From Pseudomonas migulae NBRC 103157 (GTDB taxonomy: Bacteria > Pseudomonadota > Gammaproteobacteria > Pseudomonadales > Pseudomonadaceae), in contig NZ_BDAG01000002.1 of the NCBI RefSeq assembly GCF_002091715.1, positions 1 through 64,000 of the forward strand: a stretch of 64,000 nucleotides of DNA, given 5' to 3'. A program made the position numbers and the translations under genes. Shown here one piece after another: positions 52,611 through 62,280 of this stretch. Below the pieces are notes generated by a model. The model saw only the letters and a program-made list of their open reading frames with translations, searched no databases and had not been told where the DNA came from. The stretch's first letter is position 1. Every line of letters starts with the position of its first letter.

Positions 52611-54409
52611 ATTCGCGCTATCTGTTACTTGCCCTGTTGCTGGTGGTGGGCGTTGTGCCGCTGCTGTTGCCGCCGTACTACGTCACCCTGCTCAATTACA
52701 TCGGCATGTACGCCATGGTCGTATTGGGGCTGGTGCTGCTTACAGGTGTCGGCGGCATGACCAGTTTCGGTCAGGCCGCGTTCGTCGGGCTGGGCGCCTA
52801 CACCTCTGCCTACCTGACCACGACCGAGCAATTGCCGGCCTGGCTGGCGTGGGCCGGAACGTCTCCGTGGCTGACGCTGCTGGTGGGCGTGGTGCTCACC
52901 GCCTCAGTGGCACTGATTCTCGGCGCCTTGACGCTCAAGCTGTCGGGACATTACCTGCCGCTGGGAACGATTGCCTGGGGCCTTTCGCTGTACTACCTGT
53001 TCGGCACGCTGGAATCCCTGGGCGGCCATACCGGCGTCGGCGGCCTGCCATCGATTTCCTTGTTCGGCCTGAAACTGGATAAGGGCGAAAACATTTTCTA
53101 CCTGATCTGGGCCCTGCTGTTATTAGCGATCGTCATCACGCAGAACCTCCTGAACTCTCGCGAAGGCCGCGCCATTCGCGCACTCAAGGGCGGCCAGGTC
53201 ATGGCCGAGTCGATGGGGGTCAACACCTTCCGCTCGAAGATGGTGATCTTCGTCATCTCTGCGGTGTTCGCAGCCATTTCCGGCTGGCTCTATGCGCACA
53301 CCCAACGCTTCGTCAACCCGACACCGTTCGGCCTGAACATGGGCATCGATTACCTGTTCATGGCCCTGATCGGTGGGGTCGGCAGCGTGTGGGGCGCCCT
53401 GCTCGGCGCGGGCATCCTGACTCTGCTAAAGCAATGGTTGCAGGACTGGTTGCCGCATCTGCTGGGTAACACCGGCAACTACGAAATCATCGTATTCGGC
53501 ATCTTGATCGTGGTGCTTATGCAGCGTGCACCGGGTGGCCTGTGGCCCTTGCTGACACGTCTGATACCGGCCCGGTTCAGGGTCCGCGCCAAGGTCCGGA
53601 ATGTCGACGCCAAGGCTGCACCCCTGCCCCGCCGGCAACTGCCCAAACATGGCGAACTGATCCTTGAAGCGCGGAATGTGACCAAGCGCTTCGGCGGACT
53701 GGTGGCCAACAACGACATGAGCCTGGAAATCCGTTCGGGTGAAATCCTCGCACTGATCGGCCCCAACGGTGCCGGCAAAAGCACCATGTTCAACCAGCTC
53801 TCCGGCGTCGATACACCGAGCAGCGGCGATGTGCTGTTCATGGGTCAAAAGATCAACGGCCTGAACTCGCGGCAAGTGGCGAGCATGGGCATGAGCCGCA
53901 CGTTTCAGCACGTGAAACTGCTGGGCAACATGAGCGTGTTGGAGAACGTCGCCATCGGCGCGCATTTGCGTGGCCAGCAAGGCGTGCTGTCGGCGGCGCT
54001 GCACCTGGATCGTCGCGAGGAAGCCGAACTGCTCGGCGAAGCCAGACGTCAGCTGGAGCGCGTAGGCCTGGGCGATTACTTGTATGAAGAGGCCGGGAGC
54101 CTGGCACTCGGCCAACAGCGGATTCTGGAAATCGCCCGCGCCTTGTGCGCCGATCCGTGCCTGCTGCTGCTCGACGAACCCGCAGCCGGCCTGCGCCTGA
54201 AAGAAAAGGAAGCCCTTGGCATCCTGCTCAGCCGCCTGCGCAGCGAAGGCATGGCGATTCTGCTGGTCGAGCACGACATGGACTTCGTCATGGGCCTGGT
54301 CGATCGCGTGGTGGTCATGGAGTTCGGCCAGCGGATCGCCCAAGGCCTGCCCGAAGACGTACAGAAGGATCCGGCCGTGCTGGAAGCCTATCTGGGAGGA
54401 GTTGAATGA
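52607..54409 (+). CDS. Fused ABC permease-ATPase (LivM-LivG)
   Basis: A 600-residue protein. Residues 1-310 are a LivM-type permease (GVGGMTSFGQAAFVGLGAYTSAYL; MGIDYLFMALIGGVGSVWGALLGAGI). A linker near 315-345 leads to a LivG-type ATPase: Walker A GPNGAGKST, signature ALGQQRILEIARAL, Walker B LLLLDEPAAGL, switch VEHDMD. The signature lacks the usual LSGGE and reads LALGQQ. In the first system of this window the two parts are separate genes. The fusion fixes their ratio. Confidence 0.92.
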   Translation: MNSRYLLLALLLVVGVVPLLLPPYYVTLLNYIGMYAMVVLGLVLLTGVGGMTSFGQAAFVGLGAYTSAYLTTTEQLPAWLAWAGTSPWLTLLVGVVLTASVALILGALTLKLSGHYLPLGTIAWGLSLYYLFGTLESLGGHTGVGGLPSISLFGLKLDKGENIFYLIWALLLLAIVITQNLLNSREGRAIRALKGGQVMAESMGVNTFRSKMVIFVISAVFAAISGWLYAHTQRFVNPTPFGLNMGIDYLFMALIGGVGSVWGALLGAGILTLLKQWLQDWLPHLLGNTGNYEIIVFGILIVVLMQRAPGGLWPLLTRLIPARFRVRAKVRNVDAKAAPLPRRQLPKHGELILEARNVTKRFGGLVANNDMSLEIRSGEILALIGPNGAGKSTMFNQLSGVDTPSSGDVLFMGQKINGLNSRQVASMGMSRTFQHVKLLGNMSVLENVAIGAHLRGQQGVLSAALHLDRREEAELLGEARRQLERVGLGDYLYEEAGSLALGQQRILEIARALCADPCLLLLDEPAAGLRLKEKEALGILLSRLRSEGMAILLVEHDMDFVMGLVDRVVVMEFGQRIAQGLPEDVQKDPAVLEAYLGGVE

Positions 54410-55200
54410 TGAACATGCAAGTGGACCCGCACCTCGCACCGCGCAACCAGGTTGACGACGCCGTGCTGGAGATCAAGGGCTTGAGCGTGGCCTACGGCAA
54501 GGTCGAAGCGCTGAGCGACGCCAGCCTGACCGTCGGCAAGGGCCAGATCGTGACAGTGATCGGCCCCAACGGCGCCGGCAAGACCACCCTGCTTTCGGCC
54601 ATCATGGGTGTGCTGGGCTCCCGGGGTCAGGTGCATTTCGACGGCAGCCTGGAAACCTTGCCGGAAGTGGAAGTGATGGTCTCGCGAGGCCTGGGCCTGG
54701 TGCCGGAAAGGCGCGAGTTGTTCACCAGCATGAGCGTGGCGGACAACTTGCTGCTCGGCGCTTTTCAACGCCATCGCCGGGGCGACCGTCGCTACAGCGA
54801 AACGCTTGGCGAAATCTACGAACTGTTCCCGCGCCTGTGGGAACGCCGCGAGCAATTGGCGGCGACATTGTCTGGCGGTGAACGGCAGATGCTCGCCGTG
54901 GGCCGGGCGCTGATGGCCAAGCCCAAGCTGCTGATGCTCGACGAGCCAAGCCTGGGACTGGCGCCGCTGATTACCCGGGAGATCTTCCGCATCATCACCG
55001 CGCTGCGCGAGCAAGGGGTTTCGATTCTGCTGGTCGAGCAGAACGCGCGTGCCGCCCTGCGGGTAGCCGATTACGCCTATGTGCTGGAAACCGGTCAGAT
55101 CGCCATGCAGGGTCCGGCGCAGCAACTGGCTGATGACCCACGCGTGATCGAAGCCTATCTCGGCTTGGCCAGCAAGCATCAGGAAATGCTCGCCAACTGA
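54406..55200 (+). CDS. ABC ATPase (LivF-like), second system
   Basis: A 264-residue ATPase with about 20 extra residues before the first strand. Walker A is GPNGAGKTT, signature LSGGERQMLAVGRAL, Walker B LLMLDEPSLGLAP and switch VEQN. The ATG overlaps the previous stop by four bases. It completes a four-protein importer with a REP element after it. Confidence 0.93.
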   Translation: MMNMQVDPHLAPRNQVDDAVLEIKGLSVAYGKVEALSDASLTVGKGQIVTVIGPNGAGKTTLLSAIMGVLGSRGQVHFDGSLETLPEVEVMVSRGLGLVPERRELFTSMSVADNLLLGAFQRHRRGDRRYSETLGEIYELFPRLWERREQLAATLSGGERQMLAVGRALMAKPKLLMLDEPSLGLAPLITREIFRIITALREQGVSILLVEQNARAALRVADYAYVLETGQIAMQGPAQQLADDPRVIEAYLGLASKHQEMLAN

Positions 55201-55230
55201 CAACGTGGGCGCGACACCGCCCCCCCCTCC

Positions 55231-55324
55231 CCGTAGGAGCCGGCTTGCTGGCGATTGCGATGGGTCAATCGACGGGTTTATCGACCGATCGGAAGCTATC
55301 GCCAGCAAGCCGGCTCCTACAGGG
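55231..55324. repeat. REP palindrome pair
   Basis: Two inverted units (GTAGGAGCCGGCTTGCTGGC and GCCAGCAAGCCGGCTCCTAC) around a loop that can itself pair in part. It lies between the end of the ABC operon and the reductase gene, both on the plus strand. Confidence 0.9.
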
Positions 55325-55378
55325 GACTGGTGCTGTGTTCAACAACCCATCGTCCCTTGTGAATAATCCGGAGTCACG

Positions 55379-56365
55379 ATGAACGCTTCCTCCTTGCGCA
55401 TCGGCATCGCCGGTGCCGGTGCCATCGGCTGCACCCTGGCGGCCCGCCTTGCGGGTAACGGCCATACGGTCAACGTACTGGCCCGAGGTGAAACCCTGAC
55501 GACCATCCGCCGTGACGGCATCCACCTGTCCGATCTGGACGGTCATCATCATGTGCGAGTCGAGGCCAGCGACGACGCTGCCAGCCTTGGCGAGCAAGAC
55601 CTGATATTCCTCTGTACCAAGGCACAAGCCCTGGCCAGTCTGCTGCCGCAACTGCAACCGATGATCGGCGCCGAAACGGTAGTGATCCCGGTGATCAACG
55701 GTGTGCCGTGGTGGTACTTCCACGGTGAAGGCGGACGCTACGACGGGCAACGGGTGAACGCGGTTGATCCGCAGTCGACGCTCCACCAGGCCCTGGACCT
55801 GCGCCACGTGATCGGCTGCGTGGTGTTCATCACCGCGCACTGCCCGGCCAATGCCGTGGCTGAATCGAACACCCCGCACCTGATGATTTTTGGTGAGCCT
55901 GACAACCGCCTCAGCCCCCGCCTGGAGCGTGTGCGCGCACTGATCGAAAGTGTCGGCATCGAAGCACGAGCCACCGACCGCATCCGCGACAATCTGTGGA
56001 CCAAGATCATCGCCAACCTCACCTCCAACCCCCTCTCGGTGATTACCGGCGCGACGCTCGATCAGCTTTACAGCCTGCCGGAGTTACGCGACCTGGTCAG
56101 CAGTTGCCTGCACGAAGCCTTGCTGACGGCCGCCGCGTACGGCGCGCGCGTGAGCATCGATCCACGGACCTTTCTCGAACTCGGCGCCGGCATGGGCGCC
56201 GTGCGCACTTCAATGCTGCAGGACTATGAGAAAGGCCGCCCACTGGAGCTGGCCGCCATCGGCGACGCGGTGCTGGAGTTGGCCGACGGCATGGCGATCC
56301 CGATGCCCGTTACTCGACACCTCATTGCCCTGGCACGCTTTCGCGGCGAACAGGCCCGTCACTGA
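55379..56365 (+). CDS. Ketopantoate reductase-family protein (PanE/ApbA-like)
   Basis: A 328-residue NAD(P)-dependent reductase. The cofactor site is IGIAGAGAIGCTLAARLAGNGH; LFLCTKAQ-type text (LIFLCTKAQALASLLPQL) and the catalytic lysine in LWTKIIANLTSNPLSVI follow, with the C-terminal helical domain GVRTSMLQDYEKGRPLE-like (AVRTSMLQDYEKGRPLEL). Because the genome surely has its own panE, this copy in a catabolic locus may act on another 2-oxo or 2-hydroxy acid. Confidence 0.87.
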   Translation: MNASSLRIGIAGAGAIGCTLAARLAGNGHTVNVLARGETLTTIRRDGIHLSDLDGHHHVRVEASDDAASLGEQDLIFLCTKAQALASLLPQLQPMIGAETVVIPVINGVPWWYFHGEGGRYDGQRVNAVDPQSTLHQALDLRHVIGCVVFITAHCPANAVAESNTPHLMIFGEPDNRLSPRLERVRALIESVGIEARATDRIRDNLWTKIIANLTSNPLSVITGATLDQLYSLPELRDLVSSCLHEALLTAAAYGARVSIDPRTFLELGAGMGAVRTSMLQDYEKGRPLELAAIGDAVLELADGMAIPMPVTRHLIALARFRGEQARH

Positions 56366-56388
56366 ATCACTACGACAAGGACTCCGAC

Positions 56389-57153
56389 ATGGACCACACT
56401 CAATTGGCAAAACCGCACGCGTACAGCGACGAAGAATGGGCCCTGCGCGTGCAACTTGCGCACTGTTACCACCTGGTGGATTTCTTCGGCTGGACCGAGA
56501 CGATCTTCAACCATATTTCCGCACGCCTTCCCGGCCCGGCGCACCATTATCTGGTCAACCCGTTCGGCCTCAATTACACCGAAGTGACACCAGAGAACCT
56601 GCTCAAGGTCGACCTGCACGGCAAGAAGCTCGAGGACTCGCCCTACGACGGCAACCCCGCCGGTTTCGCCCTGCACAGCGCGGTGCACGGTGCCCGTTCG
56701 GACATTCAGTGCCTGATCCACACGCACACCACGCCGATTTCGGCCATCGTCATGAAAAAGGCCGGTTTTGCCCACAATGACTTTTACGGCGCACAACTCT
56801 ACGGACGGATCGGCTACCACACCTTCGAAGGCATCACGCTGTTCGATGACGAAAAAGCACGGATGATCGACAGCCTTGGCGACAAGCACATCCTGGTGCT
56901 GCGCAATCACGGCATTGCCGTTGGCGAAAGCAGCATTGCCAAGGCCTTCTTCCTGCTGTGGACAGTGCAGCGCGCCGCCGAAATCCAGTGCCAGGCCGGC
57001 GCTCTGGGCGGTGAGGACAACCCGCTGCCGGAAGCGATCAGCCAGAAGTGTGCCGAACTCACGGCCATGCTCATTCGGGACAGCGGCTTCGCTGTGAAAT
57101 TTTTCGACGCCATGGTTCGCAAAATGCGCGCCGAACGCGGCCAGTGCTGGTAA
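56389..57153 (+). CDS. Class II aldolase/adducin-family protein
   Basis: A 254-residue protein of the fuculose-aldolase fold. It has FNHISARLPG, the zinc-site histidines in LIHTHTTPISAI and VLRNHGIAVGES. Members cleave or epimerise hydroxylated carbon chains; several in aromatic pathways act on oxo-acid intermediates. It lies 23 bases after the reductase gene, so the pair probably works on one intermediate. Confidence 0.87.
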   Translation: MDHTQLAKPHAYSDEEWALRVQLAHCYHLVDFFGWTETIFNHISARLPGPAHHYLVNPFGLNYTEVTPENLLKVDLHGKKLEDSPYDGNPAGFALHSAVHGARSDIQCLIHTHTTPISAIVMKKAGFAHNDFYGAQLYGRIGYHTFEGITLFDDEKARMIDSLGDKHILVLRNHGIAVGESSIAKAFFLLWTVQRAAEIQCQAGALGGEDNPLPEAISQKCAELTAMLIRDSGFAVKFFDAMVRKMRAERGQCW

Positions 57154-57168
57154 TAGCGGGAGCGTTCA

Positions 57169-58740
57169 GTGGCTAAGTCAAAGGAATACACGCCGCCGGT
57201 CATCGTTGCGGCGCAGCCAGAAATACCGATCTCGCGCCTGGATGTTCACGGCCATCTGATCGCCTGCAACGATGCTTATGTGGCGCTCAGCGGTTACGCC
57301 CGGGAGGAGCTGCTGAACCAGCCGCATGAGCTGATCAATCATCCGCTGATGCCCAAGCGAGTCATTGAACGTATGTGGGAGACCTTGCGCAGCGGTGTGC
57401 CCTGGACGGCGCCCATGATGGGTCGCGATAAACAGGGCACGACGTTCTGGTGCAATCTCTATGTGGTGCCACTGCTGGAGGGCGGTCAACTGAATGCGCT
57501 GGGCACGGCGTATCACCCGATGGACGCCTCCCAATGCCTGCGAGCGGAAAAACTCTATCGTCGCTTGAATGACGGCCACGGCCCGCTGACTTTTGCCCGC
57601 CGCGTGCAGGAACATGCCAGCAGCCAGGGTATCGCCTGGTTGCTGGGACTTGGGGTGGCTGGCGCGATTGTCGGCGGACAGATCGACCTGGCGCCGGGGT
57701 TGCTGGTGCTTGGCGGCGTGTTCGCTTCGATCTGGCAATGGCGCGCCAGACAGCGCGCGGATGTCTCCCGGATCATGGTGCGCCATGCTCAGGTCTACAG
57801 CGACGCCTTGCTGGCACCGCTTCAGGACGGCAGCGCCAGCCTCGCCAGCCGTTTTGACATGGCCCTCAATAGCCAGAACACACGGATGCGCACGGTCATG
57901 GCGCGTATCCGGATCAACGGCGAGACCGTGCGTCAACGTGCGCAAGAATCGTCGACACTGGTACAGACCCAGTCCGGGCACCTGCAACGGCAACTTGAAG
58001 AAGCCGAGCAGTCCGCCGCGGCGGTCCATCAAATGAGCACCACGATCCAGGAACTGTCGCGCAACCTGCAACAGGGGGCCGAGGCCACACAAGCCGTCGA
58101 CCGACTGGCTCGCGAGGGTGACCGGATGTCCGGTCAAAGCCAGCGTTCGATGACCGGCCTGTGCACTTCGGTCGAGGAAATTGGCCAGGCCGTCAGCCGC
58201 TTGGCGGAATCGATCGAATCAATCAGCGGCGTCGCGCATGTGATTCGCAGCATTGCCGAGCAGACCAATTTGCTGGCGCTGAACGCGGCCATCGAAGCGG
58301 CCCGCGCTGGCGAGACCGGACGCGGTTTCGCAGTGGTCGCCGACGAGGTACGCAGCCTCGCGACCCGCACCCGCGAATCCACTGAACAAATCCAACGCTC
58401 GATCGAGCAACTGCGTGACGGCAGCGCCCTGGCCCTCGCCACCGCGCAACGCGGCGAATCGGCTGCGCGGGAATCACGCGAAGACGTATCGCAGGTCCAA
58501 ACCGCATTGCGGCGTATCTGCGAGGAAGTCGGGCAGATCTCCGGCATGAGTTTGCAAATGGCCTCGGCCATCGAACAGCAAGGTCAAGTTGCGCAAGAGA
58601 TCAATGGGCAGATTTCCCAGATCGTGAACCTGGCGCAAATCAGCAGCGATCAGTCCCGTCGCAGTACCCAGATCGGCGAGGAGTTGCATCAACTGGCCAA
58701 CTCCCAACTCGACCTGGCCCAGCGTTTTCTAAAGGGCTGA
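57169..58740 (+). CDS. Aer-like chemoreceptor (PAS-MCP)
   Basis: A 523-residue methyl-accepting chemotaxis protein. Residues 15-115 are an Aer-type PAS domain ([29 protein letters not shown]), which usually holds FAD and reads redox state. Residues about 155-190 form two membrane helices with almost no periplasmic loop. Residues 260-520 are the signalling coiled coil with the tip [20 protein letters not shown]. The start is GTG with CGGGAG upstream. It follows the aldolase gene by 15 bases, so movement may be linked to catabolism here. Confidence 0.9.
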   Translation: MAKSKEYTPPVIVAAQPEIPISRLDVHGHLIACNDAYVALSGYAREELLNQPHELINHPLMPKRVIERMWETLRSGVPWTAPMMGRDKQGTTFWCNLYVVPLLEGGQLNALGTAYHPMDASQCLRAEKLYRRLNDGHGPLTFARRVQEHASSQGIAWLLGLGVAGAIVGGQIDLAPGLLVLGGVFASIWQWRARQRADVSRIMVRHAQVYSDALLAPLQDGSASLASRFDMALNSQNTRMRTVMARIRINGETVRQRAQESSTLVQTQSGHLQRQLEEAEQSAAAVHQMSTTIQELSRNLQQGAEATQAVDRLAREGDRMSGQSQRSMTGLCTSVEEIGQAVSRLAESIESISGVAHVIRSIAEQTNLLALNAAIEAARAGETGRGFAVVADEVRSLATRTRESTEQIQRSIEQLRDGSALALATAQRGESAARESREDVSQVQTALRRICEEVGQISGMSLQMASAIEQQGQVAQEINGQISQIVNLAQISSDQSRRSTQIGEELHQLANSQLDLAQRFLKG

Positions 58741-58758
58741 GCAATTCATCCTCATGCA

Positions 58759-59739
58759 TCAGGCCTGACGTCGCAGGGTCTCGGAAGGCAGGCAGCCGTA
58801 CTGCTTGCGGTACTGCATGGCGAAATGACCGAAGCTGGCGACCCCGTGACGCAACAGGATATCCGTCACGCTGTCGGTCGGCCCGGCCTGCTGCAGGGCT
58901 ACGTGAACCAAGGCCAGTCGACGAGTACGGACATAGTCGCTGGGGGTTTGCTGAAGAAAGCGTGTGAAGCCATTTTGCAAGGTGCGGATCGACACGTCAC
59001 AGAACTGCGCCAGGCTCGCCAGCGCAATCGGTTCGGCCAGGTGCTGTTCGATGTAGTCACGGGCCTTCTTGACGTGGTGAGGCATCGGTTGGCGCTGGTC
59101 TTGCAGCAGATCGACCGAATAATTGTGCGGCAACTGAGTCAGCAGCACCGACAGCAAATAGTCCGACAGGCTCCCGCCCATGGTTGAGGTCATCAGCGTC
59201 TGGCTGGCGTCGCCATAGAGCTGGCAGATGTAATCCAGGGTGGTCCTTACCGGCGCCATGCCCTGATGCTCGGCGTCGACCTGAATGTCGAACACCAATG
59301 GCTGACGCAAACGCCGGTTGAGCAAAACTTGCAGCTGACGCTCGAGGGCTTGGCGATCGACGCGCAAAATCAGGTTGCGGCAATCCTTGTCGATACGGAT
59401 AAAACTGCGCTCGGAAGGCGACGAAATCGTCAGCCCGCCCTTGCGCAAAATCGCGCTCTGCTTGCCCAGGCTGACCATGCCGCTGCCTTCCAGGGTGACC
59501 CGAATCAGGTAGTAGTCACTGATATCGCCGGCGTCGATTTCCACCGGTGCACCGTAGTGCAGATCGAACAATGCCGAGCTGCCGAAAAACACGCCGTACA
59601 GCTGCGATTGAAGGGCGCCACCCTGCTGCATTTTCATCTGGTGAGGCCACAGGTAATGACTGACCCGATCCTTGACCTCGCCAAACCCGCCGGAACTCAA
59701 AAGGCAATGATGACGGAGCGTAGAGTGTTGATCGAACAT
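58759..59739 (-). CDS. AraC-family regulator
   Basis: A 326-residue XylS/AntR-type regulator with an AraC-binding-like N-domain (GGALQSQLYGVFFGSSALFDLHYGAPVEI; SPSERSFIRI) and a C-terminal two-HTH domain (LASLAQFCDVSIRTLQNGFTRFLQQTPSDYVRTRRL; ILLRHGVASFGHFAMQYRKQYG). GGAGG precedes the ATG. It is convergent with the chemoreceptor and divergent from the MFS gene, which it may control. Its ligand is likely an aromatic acid. Confidence 0.87.
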   Translation of the reverse strand: MFDQHSTLRHHCLLSSGGFGEVKDRVSHYLWPHQMKMQQGGALQSQLYGVFFGSSALFDLHYGAPVEIDAGDISDYYLIRVTLEGSGMVSLGKQSAILRKGGLTISSPSERSFIRIDKDCRNLILRVDRQALERQLQVLLNRRLRQPLVFDIQVDAEHQGMAPVRTTLDYICQLYGDASQTLMTSTMGGSLSDYLLSVLLTQLPHNYSVDLLQDQRQPMPHHVKKARDYIEQHLAEPIALASLAQFCDVSIRTLQNGFTRFLQQTPSDYVRTRRLALVHVALQQAGPTDSVTDILLRHGVASFGHFAMQYRKQYGCLPSETLRRQA

Positions 59740-60064
59740 GCTGAAGCACCTCCAGAAAATGACACCGTTGCCCGCAGGCACATCGATAACTTAGTGGAAA
59801 TGGAAAGCAATTTTCACACCATGCAAATGCTTTCTGCGCGCCCGGAACAGCCTCTGCGCCTGAGGCATAGAGTCAAGGCAAACAAGGGCTTAAAAAGGTC
59901 CTGCAGCACACATATGCCAAGCCATTGGCAACCTGGAGCCGCACAACAAAACCAATAATCGCACCAGGGCAAGGCGCTCGGGTAACGACGGCGTCACCCA
60001 TACACCCAACTGCGAACCGCTGCCGCCGACTGACTGATTGCCAACCCTGAAGGGGCCAAACAGC

Positions 60065-61408
60065 ATGACCAGCAAAACACCGACCGAGGTCACCCGTAAA
60101 AGCTATGCCTACGAATGGTATGTCGTTGCCGTTTGCATGCTGGCCTATATTTTTTCGTTCATCGATCGTCAGATCCTGGCGTTGATGATTGAACCGATCA
60201 AACACGACATGCAGTTATCCGACACCCAGTTCAGCCTGCTGCACGGCCTGGCTTTCTCCCTGTTTTATGCCTTCATGGGCATGCCCATCGCGCTGCTGGC
60301 GGACAAATTTTCCCGACCGAAAATCATCGCCATCGGCATCGCGTTCTGGAGCCTGGCGACGGCCCTCTGCGGAGTGAGCAAAAACTTCCTGCAGATGTTT
60401 ATGGCGCGCATCGGTGTCGGGATTGGTGAAGCGGCGCTGTCGCCGGCCACTTACTCGATGCTCAGCGATATGTTCCCCCGGGAAAAACTCGGGCGCGCCG
60501 TGGCGATCTACTCGATCGGCTCGTTCATCGGCGGCGGCGTGGCCTTTCTGATTGGCGGCTACGTCATCGACTTGCTGAAGAACCTCGACAGTGTCGCCGT
60601 ACCGCTACTGGGCGAAATGCGGCCATGGCAGGTGACGTTTTTCCTGGTGGGACTGCCGGGCATACTCGTTGCCCTGTTGATTGCCCTGACCATTCGCGAC
60701 CCGGCTCGCAAGGGTTTGAAACTGGACGCCGAAGGCAAGGTCCATGCGCCCGGCATGAAACAGGCGTTCACGTTCCTGGCAGTGCACCGCAAGACCTTTT
60801 TCTGCCACTACCTGGGATTTTCGTTCTACGCGATGACGCTGTTCTGCCTGCTTAGCTGGACCCCGGCCTTTTACATACGCAAATTCGCCCTGGCCCCCAG
60901 CGATGCTGGTTACATGCTCGGGATCGTCGTATTGCTGGCCAATACCAGTGGCGTGTTTTGTGGTGGTTGGCTGATCGACTGGCTGGCAAAAAAAGGGTAC
61001 AGCGATGCGCCGATCCGCGCGGGGGTCATCGGGGCAATCGGCATGGCCGTGCCCGCCATCGCGTTCACCCAGGTCAGCGAACTGTGGATGTCCGTGGCGT
61101 TGCTGGCACCGGCGATGTTCTTCGCTTCGTTCCCCATGCCAGCCTCGACCGCCGCCATGCAGATCCTGCCGCCCAATCAGATGCGAGCGCAGATCAGCGC
61201 GCTGTTCCTGCTGATTTCCAACCTGATCGGCCTGGGTCTTGGTACCACACTGGTCGCGCTGCTCACCGACCGGCTATTCCAGAGTCCGGCCATGGTCGGC
61301 TCGTCTATTTCCCTGCTCAATGCCTTCGCAGTCGCACTCACCCTGCTCTTGCTGATCAAGGGTTGCCGACACTTCCGCGAGAGCCTCAAACACGAAGGCC
61401 TGGCCTGA
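60065..61408 (+). CDS. MFS transporter
   Basis: A 447-residue transporter with 12 predicted helices. The N-terminal half has YIFSFIDRQILALMIEPIKHD and the loop RFSRPKIIAIG-type motif A (LADKFSRPKIIA); TARIGVGIGEAA-like (MARIGVGIGEAALSPATYSML) marks the aromatic-acid/sugar-phosphate-like spinster subgroup. It lies just before iacR, so it may carry indole-3-acetate or another acid. The 325-base gap before it probably holds its promoter, but no clear box is visible. Confidence 0.88.
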   Translation: MTSKTPTEVTRKSYAYEWYVVAVCMLAYIFSFIDRQILALMIEPIKHDMQLSDTQFSLLHGLAFSLFYAFMGMPIALLADKFSRPKIIAIGIAFWSLATALCGVSKNFLQMFMARIGVGIGEAALSPATYSMLSDMFPREKLGRAVAIYSIGSFIGGGVAFLIGGYVIDLLKNLDSVAVPLLGEMRPWQVTFFLVGLPGILVALLIALTIRDPARKGLKLDAEGKVHAPGMKQAFTFLAVHRKTFFCHYLGFSFYAMTLFCLLSWTPAFYIRKFALAPSDAGYMLGIVVLLANTSGVFCGGWLIDWLAKKGYSDAPIRAGVIGAIGMAVPAIAFTQVSELWMSVALLAPAMFFASFPMPASTAAMQILPPNQMRAQISALFLLISNLIGLGLGTTLVALLTDRLFQSPAMVGSSISLLNAFAVALTLLLLIKGCRHFRESLKHEGLA

Positions 61409-61518
61409 CGTCCTTACCTGAGGCACGCTACGGCGTGTCTGCTGGTTTTTTACCGCGGGCGGCGCGACAATGACGCCCGCGATCAAACCCGCTCACTTGA
61501 AAGACTACGCCAACCTTT

Positions 61519-61995
61519 ATGACCACCCCGAAAAAGCGTCTGAGCCGATATAACCCCGCCAGCGAAGACTTCAAGAAGGAAGAGTTCCCCTTCTACTGGC
61601 TGGCTCGCCTGCACGGCCGCTACTCCATGGCCATGGAGAAAGCGCTGAAAAAAATCGATATGGACATACCGCGCTGGCGGATTCTGTTCATCCTCAAGGA
61701 AAATGGCGAGTCGAGCATTTCGGAAATCTCCATCCATGCCATCGCGAAGCTCTCGACCATCACCAAAATTGTCTATCGCATGAAAGCTGACGGCCTGGTA
61801 GAGACCAACACCAGCGCCAGCGACGGGCGCGTGACTCAGGTTTCACTCACCGATGTCGGCCGCCATACCATCGAAGAAATCCAGCACGGCACCAGCGATA
61901 TCTTCCGCACAAGTTTCAAAGGCCTGACCGAGGCCCAGATCACCAAACTGAACGGAACACTGGAAAAAATATTCAACAACCTGCCGGAAGACTGA
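61519..61995 (+). CDS. iacR: MarR-family regulator, probable IacR
   Basis: A 158-residue MarR protein with a winged helix (residues 50-115: IPRWRILFILKENGESSISEISIHAIAKLSTITKIVYRMKADGLV) and the wing TSASDGRVTQVSLTD. IacR represses iac genes and is released by indole-3-acetate. No other MarR gene is present in the window. It is unusual that it lies 12 kb from iacH, beyond an ABC operon and other genes. The gap from 61996 to 62280 holds a GC-rich stem near 61996-62018 without a T run and no gene I can support. Confidence 0.75.
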   Translation: MTTPKKRLSRYNPASEDFKKEEFPFYWLARLHGRYSMAMEKALKKIDMDIPRWRILFILKENGESSISEISIHAIAKLSTITKIVYRMKADGLVETNTSASDGRVTQVSLTDVGRHTIEEIQHGTSDIFRTSFKGLTEAQITKLNGTLEKIFNNLPED

Positions 61996-62280
61996 CCCGC
62001 AACGACCAACGCTGCGGGATCGCCTATTCATGACTGAATCGATGATCGGCACGTTCCAGCGCGCCGGGGAAACCACATGGCAGGATCGCCATGGCTATGA
62101 CTTTGCGAAGATCAGGATTCCCGGCCTGACTAACCCATCTCAAAATCGGCACTGATCCAGAACAGGCATCGGTGCGAGGAATCAGGTCAATGCGATGTCG
62201 GCGCCAACACCCGGGCCTCGCCTATAGCCTGTGACTTGCCTCCCGATCTCTCATGCCAGTGATCAGCGCCAATCAGCGCC

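Noticed and set aside
62030..62155. Plus-strand mini-gene of 41 codons after iacR
   Set aside because: It has a start and a stop but no clear ribosome site or known family; too weak to call.
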